Below, in pieces: positions 47,001 to 50,127 of a DNA stretch of 50,127 bases (positions are counted from its first letter, which is position 1; each line of letters starts with the position of its first letter). The DNA is from Phycisphaerae bacterium. Lineage in GTDB: Bacteria > Planctomycetota > Phycisphaerae > UBA1845 > CAIVHJ01. The notes under the pieces are model-generated. The model had not been told where the DNA came from. It made no database searches and was given only the letters and a program-made list of their open reading frames with translations. The DNA is taken from NCBI GenBank assembly GCA_022072405.1, contig JAJVHX010000020.1, positions 1 through 50,127 on the forward strand, given 5' to 3'. The translations under genes and the position numbers were made by a program.

Positions 47001-48033
47001 AAAAATCAATTGGATTGGAGATCAGGAACCAGCGGTAGACTTCATCCTTATACCGCGGACCACGTGATTGCAGTGTCTGGGTGTAATCGCTGACTTCCTG
47101 GCGATAGGCAGGATTACGCGAATCGAGGCGCGAGGGATTCTGAGGATCACGCTGGGCCAGAATGCGAAATTCCAGCACGCCCGCACCCCGCAACAGCCGC
47201 TTGAGGTCTTCCGGTCCCTCCAACAGTCCGCGATCTTTACTCCACAGATCATAGCGGCGGGTCGCTTCCTCCAGCTCCAGGGCACATGCGATATATTTTT
47301 CCCTCAGCGCCTCCAGCTGGCGAGTTCGACTTTCGCCCGCGTTCATATCCAGAACATCATAAAGCCGCGATCGTTCGACATTGGTCGCCAGTATCTGGTT
47401 GAGTGAACCCTCGTATTTATGCAGGGCTTCCACTTCATTGCCGGCTACTTTTCCAGCAGCCACCTGCTGAGCCTGATCGTAGTCAGCAGTGACCTGATCC
47501 AGCAACGTCTGTCGATCGGCTAGTAGCGTTTCCAATCGTTTGAGGTCGGCGGCTTGATCTCCGGCAGAACCCGCCTTCAGTTCTGACAGGCGCTGATTCA
47601 GCGGGGCCAGTATTTCATTACGCAGAGCCGTTCGCTGTTCACTGCCGGCTTCCAGGTAGGCTTGCAGAGCATGCTTATCGATGTTCAGCGCCAGAATACG
47701 CTCGATCACGTGATCCGCTTCCGTACGAAGCCGACGGGATTCTCCGCTGGGTGCAGGCATCTGCACTTCGATGCGGCTCTCACCCACGGGTCGCCAGACC
47801 AGGTTGCGCTGGTTTTGGGGATCAACACGCTTCCGCAACTGGGCGATCACCTTGTCAGCCAGCCCCGTCCCCTGATCCGCCGAAGTCATCTCGATTTCGT
47901 AGAGCAGGCTGAACCCCCCCGCCAGATCAATACCCGGCTTGAGCTTCTGTTGCGGAGGATAGAGCGACGCCAAGGACAATGCGACCAGCAGCGCTACTAT
48001 TAAGAATTTTACGGGTAGATTTTTGACGTTCAT
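44065..48033 (-). CDS. secDF: SecD-SecF fusion protein translocase subunit
   Basis: A 1322-residue single chain holding SecD then SecF, with about twelve transmembrane helices. The SecD half starts [18 protein letters not shown] and carries [30 protein letters not shown]. The SecF half carries [13 protein letters not shown] and [19 protein letters not shown]. SecDF uses the proton gradient to pull exported proteins through SecYEG. Fused SecDF is common in planctomycetes and Bacteroidetes. It is unusually large: a helical, coiled-coil-like insertion fills residues 95-270 of the first periplasmic domain, and a second insertion follows the SecF P4 region. AAGGA precedes the ATG; YajC is encoded at 29865. 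Confidence 0.95.
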   Translation of the reverse strand: [1322 protein letters not shown]

Positions 48034-48134
48034 GAGTCAATCCTTCATCGTAATGGATTACATTGAGCGTAATTGAATTAAACAGGCAGCACCGCTGGAT
48101 GGTGCTTCGCCTGAATTAGCCGGCTGCGGATGGT

Positions 48135-48521
48135 TCAGCAGTATGGTGGTGCGTGTGCGGGTGGAATCGCGCCCTGACGCAGATGAGGCCTGACGGGCGG
48201 AAAAGAAGCGATGACCCAGGGCTGCCTTTGCAGCGTTAAGTCAGCATCATCGGTCGGCGGTTTCGGACCCGCCCAATTGGCCACGATGGTTACTGCTGAC
48301 TGGCTGCTATCCCCCTGCTTCCACATCGCACATTGCGAACGGATCACCAGCGTGTAGGGCAGCGGGGATTGTTCTGGCGAGTCCGGAGCTGAATCGGTTT
48401 GCGCGCTGCAATATTGCTGCCACGCACAGGCGTCCTCCGCCAGCACCAGCGGCGTGAGCAGCGTCGTGGCGACAATGCAGACCAGCAGTAAACAGTGAAT
48501 GGATCGACAGCCCCTGTTCAT
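48135..48521 (-). CDS. small exported protein of unknown function
   Basis: A 128-residue protein from the ATG at 48521, with a signal peptide (CRSIHCLLLVCIVATTLLTPLVLA) and a mature part carrying several Cys and many Pro. No family is recognised. The frame extends 13 codons further upstream, but a TATAAT at 48531-48536 lies in that region, and its transcript would begin almost at ATG 48521. It is about 100 bp upstream of secDF on the same strand, so it may be cotranscribed with it. Confidence 0.55.
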   Translation of the reverse strand: MNRGCRSIHCLLLVCIVATTLLTPLVLAEDACAWQQYCSAQTDSAPDSPEQSPLPYTLVIRSQCAMWKQGDSSQSAVTIVANWAGPKPPTDDADLTLQRQPWVIASFPPVRPHLRQGAIPPAHAPPYC

Positions 48522-48530
48522 AGACCCGGC

Positions 48531-48560
48531 ATTATAACCCCATAGCGGCAGGAACTCCAA
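48531..48560 (-). promoter_or_regulatory. promoter giving a near-leaderless transcript
   Basis: On the minus strand a perfect TATAAT (48531-48536) is preceded by a weak TTGGAG about 18 nt upstream. The start site predicted 7-8 nt later lies only a few bases before the ATG at 48521. Confidence 0.45.
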
Positions 48561-48778
48561 ATTCTTTCGGCAGGCGGTACGGGTATCGCTTTACCGAGCC
48601 GCGACCGTCAGGGAGCGGTCTTCATCATCTGATGAATGATTCACTATCTGGTGTATGAATTGGGTGTACCAGTACCGGGTATTACCGGCAGATAAGGAAA
48701 ATCGTCCAGCCAGGTGGCATACCGGTCGCATTGGGCGGGCATGTTTGATGGGTGGTATATTTGTCGCCTACCACTGGT

Positions 48779-48972
48779 GTCCCAAAGGGACAACCGAAAT
48801 ATTGCCCAGCAGTTCATTGCTGGGTTCCGAACGTCCACACGCGTCGAGTCCCGTATGGGACGATTGATGATCCACAAGCTAAATTCAACCGTCCCTGGTG
48901 GGACTTCAGCTTTCGGCATCTTCAATCCCAGCAATAAATTGCTGGGCTAATCTCAAACGTCCCTGGTGGGAC
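48779..48972. repeat. cluster of short palindromic repeats
   Basis: Two families alternate. GTCCC-n(3-4)-GGGAC occurs at 48779-48791, 48848-48861, 48891-48904 and 48959-48972, the last two identical (GTCCCTGGTGGGAC followed by TTC). CCCAGCA...TGCTGGG occurs at 48805-48824 and 48927-48946. The arms are conserved while loops and gaps vary, so this is a REP-like cluster and not a CRISPR array. Confidence 0.75.
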
Positions 48973-49070
48973 TTCGGACTTCTGTTTATTCAACTCAATC
49001 GTTCCCATCGAAACTCATTCATCTTTCCCCGCCGTCATCTTTTTCATCGACTCTGACGGGTGATGTGTTT

Positions 49071-49096
49071 CATGCCCGCAGCTTGAGGCGGGCATG
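49071..49096. repeat. 9-bp inverted repeat
   Basis: CATGCCCGC (49071-49079) and GCGGGCATG (49088-49096) pair perfectly around an 8-nt loop. A related GCGGGCATG also stands alone near 48735-48743, so this is probably another repeat unit. No T-run follows it on either strand. Confidence 0.55.
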
Positions 49097-49341
49097 TTGG
49101 ATAACGGTGAATGGCTTATTGATAAATCCGATCGGGCAACGAATCAACATCAATTTCCTACCCATCCGAATTTTCCAGCGAGCTTGGCAACCGTCCGGAT
49201 AGTTGGTGGGAAACCGTTCCCAAAATATGTTGATGCGCGATATAATCTCGTATCAGCAGAAAATAATTATCATGCACATACCCGCTGTGTGGTGTACAGC
49301 AATGCGAGCATGGCACCCCAACAACAAATAAACGAAATATC

Positions 49342-49854
49342 ATGATTGTTTATTGTCAAAAGCATAATATATTTGCCCTTACTAGGATGCTAAGAATTCT
49401 GCTATTTGTTTCTTTAATCTCATGCTTATGTAGCTGGGTACTGAGTTATTGGAATGTAGAATACAATAGTGGGTTTCATGCATTAGGTCTTTATCATGGT
49501 GCCGTAGAACTCTCAAATAATCGTAGTACACGTGGTGGAACAAAATGGGGGGGGTTCGAGGGATTTTCCACTCAGTGGTTTCCTGATATTGATGTTTATT
49601 ATGCTGGCACTTATCAGGTATGGGATGTTTATATACCATTGTGGATTCCAATATTGCTATGTATTGGACTTTTATGGATTACTGAATACCCCATTTTATT
49701 ATCCACCAGGAGAGGCAAACGCGGGCAATGCCTGAAATGTGGTTACAATCTATGCAAATCAAACGGAAAATGCCCCGAATGCGGAACGGAATTCGACCCT
49801 GAATTATTGAAAAAACTGCAAATTAAGGAGCCAACCGAAAAACAACCAACCTGA
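49342..49854 (+). CDS. membrane protein with C-terminal zinc ribbon
   Basis: A 170-residue protein with two hydrophobic helices (about 17-37 and 103-123) and a C-terminal zinc ribbon, CLKCGYNLCKSNGKCPECGTEFDP. The 'CxxCGYxL...CPECG' form is one I associate strongly with planctomycetes, where many small membrane proteins end this way. No ribosome binding site precedes the ATG at 49342; an ATG at 49387 would place the first helix nearer the start. It is strikingly AT-rich compared with neighbours, which may mean recent acquisition or weak expression. Function unknown. Confidence 0.7.
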   Translation: MIVYCQKHNIFALTRMLRILLFVSLISCLCSWVLSYWNVEYNSGFHALGLYHGAVELSNNRSTRGGTKWGGFEGFSTQWFPDIDVYYAGTYQVWDVYIPLWIPILLCIGLLWITEYPILLSTRRGKRGQCLKCGYNLCKSNGKCPECGTEFDPELLKKLQIKEPTEKQPT

Positions 49855-49867
49855 AATATTCAGCCAC

Positions 49868-49937
49868 GTAGGGTGGGCTTACTCACCATTTTTTTTGTTA
49901 GCTGCGGAATTCGGGATGTTATGCAAGCACACCCTAC
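49868..49937. repeat. 8-bp inverted repeat pair
   Basis: GTAGGGTG (49868-49875) and CACCCTAC (49930-49937) face each other across 54 bp containing an 8-base T run. The pair could bound a small non-autonomous element; no target-site duplication is visible. Confidence 0.3.
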
Positions 49938-50002
49938 AACTACTAGACCAGATCAAACCAAGAGAAGGCTCGTGGCCACCCGTAGAAGCATATTAGATAT
50001 GG

Positions 50003-50127
50003 TCAAGCGGCGTTTTGTGTGTAAACGTTAAAGCGGTTAGCCAGGACATTGGCCCATTGTGAGAGGCGGTGTTTGCTCCAGGAATATTCCATCGTTTGGG
50101 CCACATAAGCCACCACCCGGCCGGTGG
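50003..50127 (-). CDS. C-terminal end of an unidentified gene (partial)
   Basis: On the minus strand an open frame enters from the right edge and ends at TGA 50003-50005. It encodes 40 residues, including VVAYVAQTMEYSWSKHRL and QWANVLANRF. The composition looks coding and there is no stop to the edge. The protein family is not recognised. A transposase tail is possible given the repeat-rich surroundings, but this is a guess. Confidence 0.4.
   Translation of the reverse strand, partial: TGRVVAYVAQTMEYSWSKHRLSQWANVLANRFNVYTQNAA

Larger units (their letters stand above)
48561..49341. other. gene-free region with palindromic repeats
   Basis: No coding region can be supported in these 781 bp. 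They contain the palindrome cluster at 48779-48972, a hairpin at 49071-49096 and otherwise unassigned sequence. Short frames seen in three phases of both strands are repeat-driven. Confidence 0.6.

Noticed and set aside
48779..48972. CRISPR array
   Set aside because: Repeats are short palindromes of two kinds with unequal spacing and no cas gene nearby.

Overview
The window looks like a chromosomal segment of a planctomycete, most likely class Phycisphaerae. Supporting signs are a type II pseudopilin with the '[17 protein letters not shown]' signal, a single-chain SecD-SecF fusion, a membrane protein ending in a CxxCGYxL...CPxCG zinc ribbon, a LptF-like permease with an enlarged soluble domain, and a membrane-anchored coiled-coil protein ending in a BRCT-like domain. 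This assignment is inference; there is no rRNA in the window.

Layout. (1) Positions 1-9760 are an accessory region. It starts with about 500 bp of unassigned DNA, a GIY-YIG nuclease-like gene and a broken DUF4062-type gene (both minus strand). Then comes a six-gene plus-strand operon: sigma-factor-like protein, HTH protein, an ImmA/IrrE metallopeptidase-UvrD helicase-(degenerate) PD-(D/E)XK fusion, a three-repeat multiubiquitin protein, an E2-like/E1-like (DUF6791-ThiF) fusion and a DUF6527 protein. A tRNA-Gly(CCC) and a 29-codon integrase stub follow. (2) 9777-14495: purD, two LptF/LptG permeases, frr. (3) 14571-16020: pseudopilin with terminators on both sides. (4) 16492-22987: a plus-strand run of PQQ-propeller protein, purH, PduO-type cobalamin adenosyltransferase and an O-antigen-ligase/TPR protein. 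(5) 22967-27273, minus strand: glycosyltransferase, polA, PilZ protein. (6) 27555-29859, plus strand: BRCT-like membrane protein and an inositol-monophosphatase-family enzyme. (7) 29865-37140, minus strand: yajC, tgt, a membrane protein, a HEAT-repeat protein, a large secreted protein and an ArsC-like phosphatase. (8) 37264-41479, plus strand: ispF, cysS, ruvC, ruvA, ruvB. (9) 41464-48521, minus strand: glycosyltransferase 2, two small related exported proteins, an exported thioredoxin, secDF and a small exported protein. (10) 48561-50127: a cluster of short palindromes, an AT-rich zinc-ribbon membrane protein and the end of an unidentified gene.

The most interesting system is the 1828-9049 operon. 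A complete-looking ubiquitin-like conjugation cassette (Ubl, E2/E1 and DUF6527) is joined to a module that resembles DNA-damage sensing. In that module an HTH regulator precedes a zinc peptidase of the ImmA/IrrE type (a family known to cleave HTH repressors), here fused to a UvrD helicase. A 12-bp perfect inverted repeat buries the ribosome binding site of the multiubiquitin gene, which suggests a translational switch between the two halves. Its position beside a tRNA, an integrase stub and broken genes fits a defence island. No function is demonstrated by the sequence alone.

The remaining genes are mostly housekeeping: purine synthesis, DNA repair and recombination, translation, envelope biogenesis and protein export.
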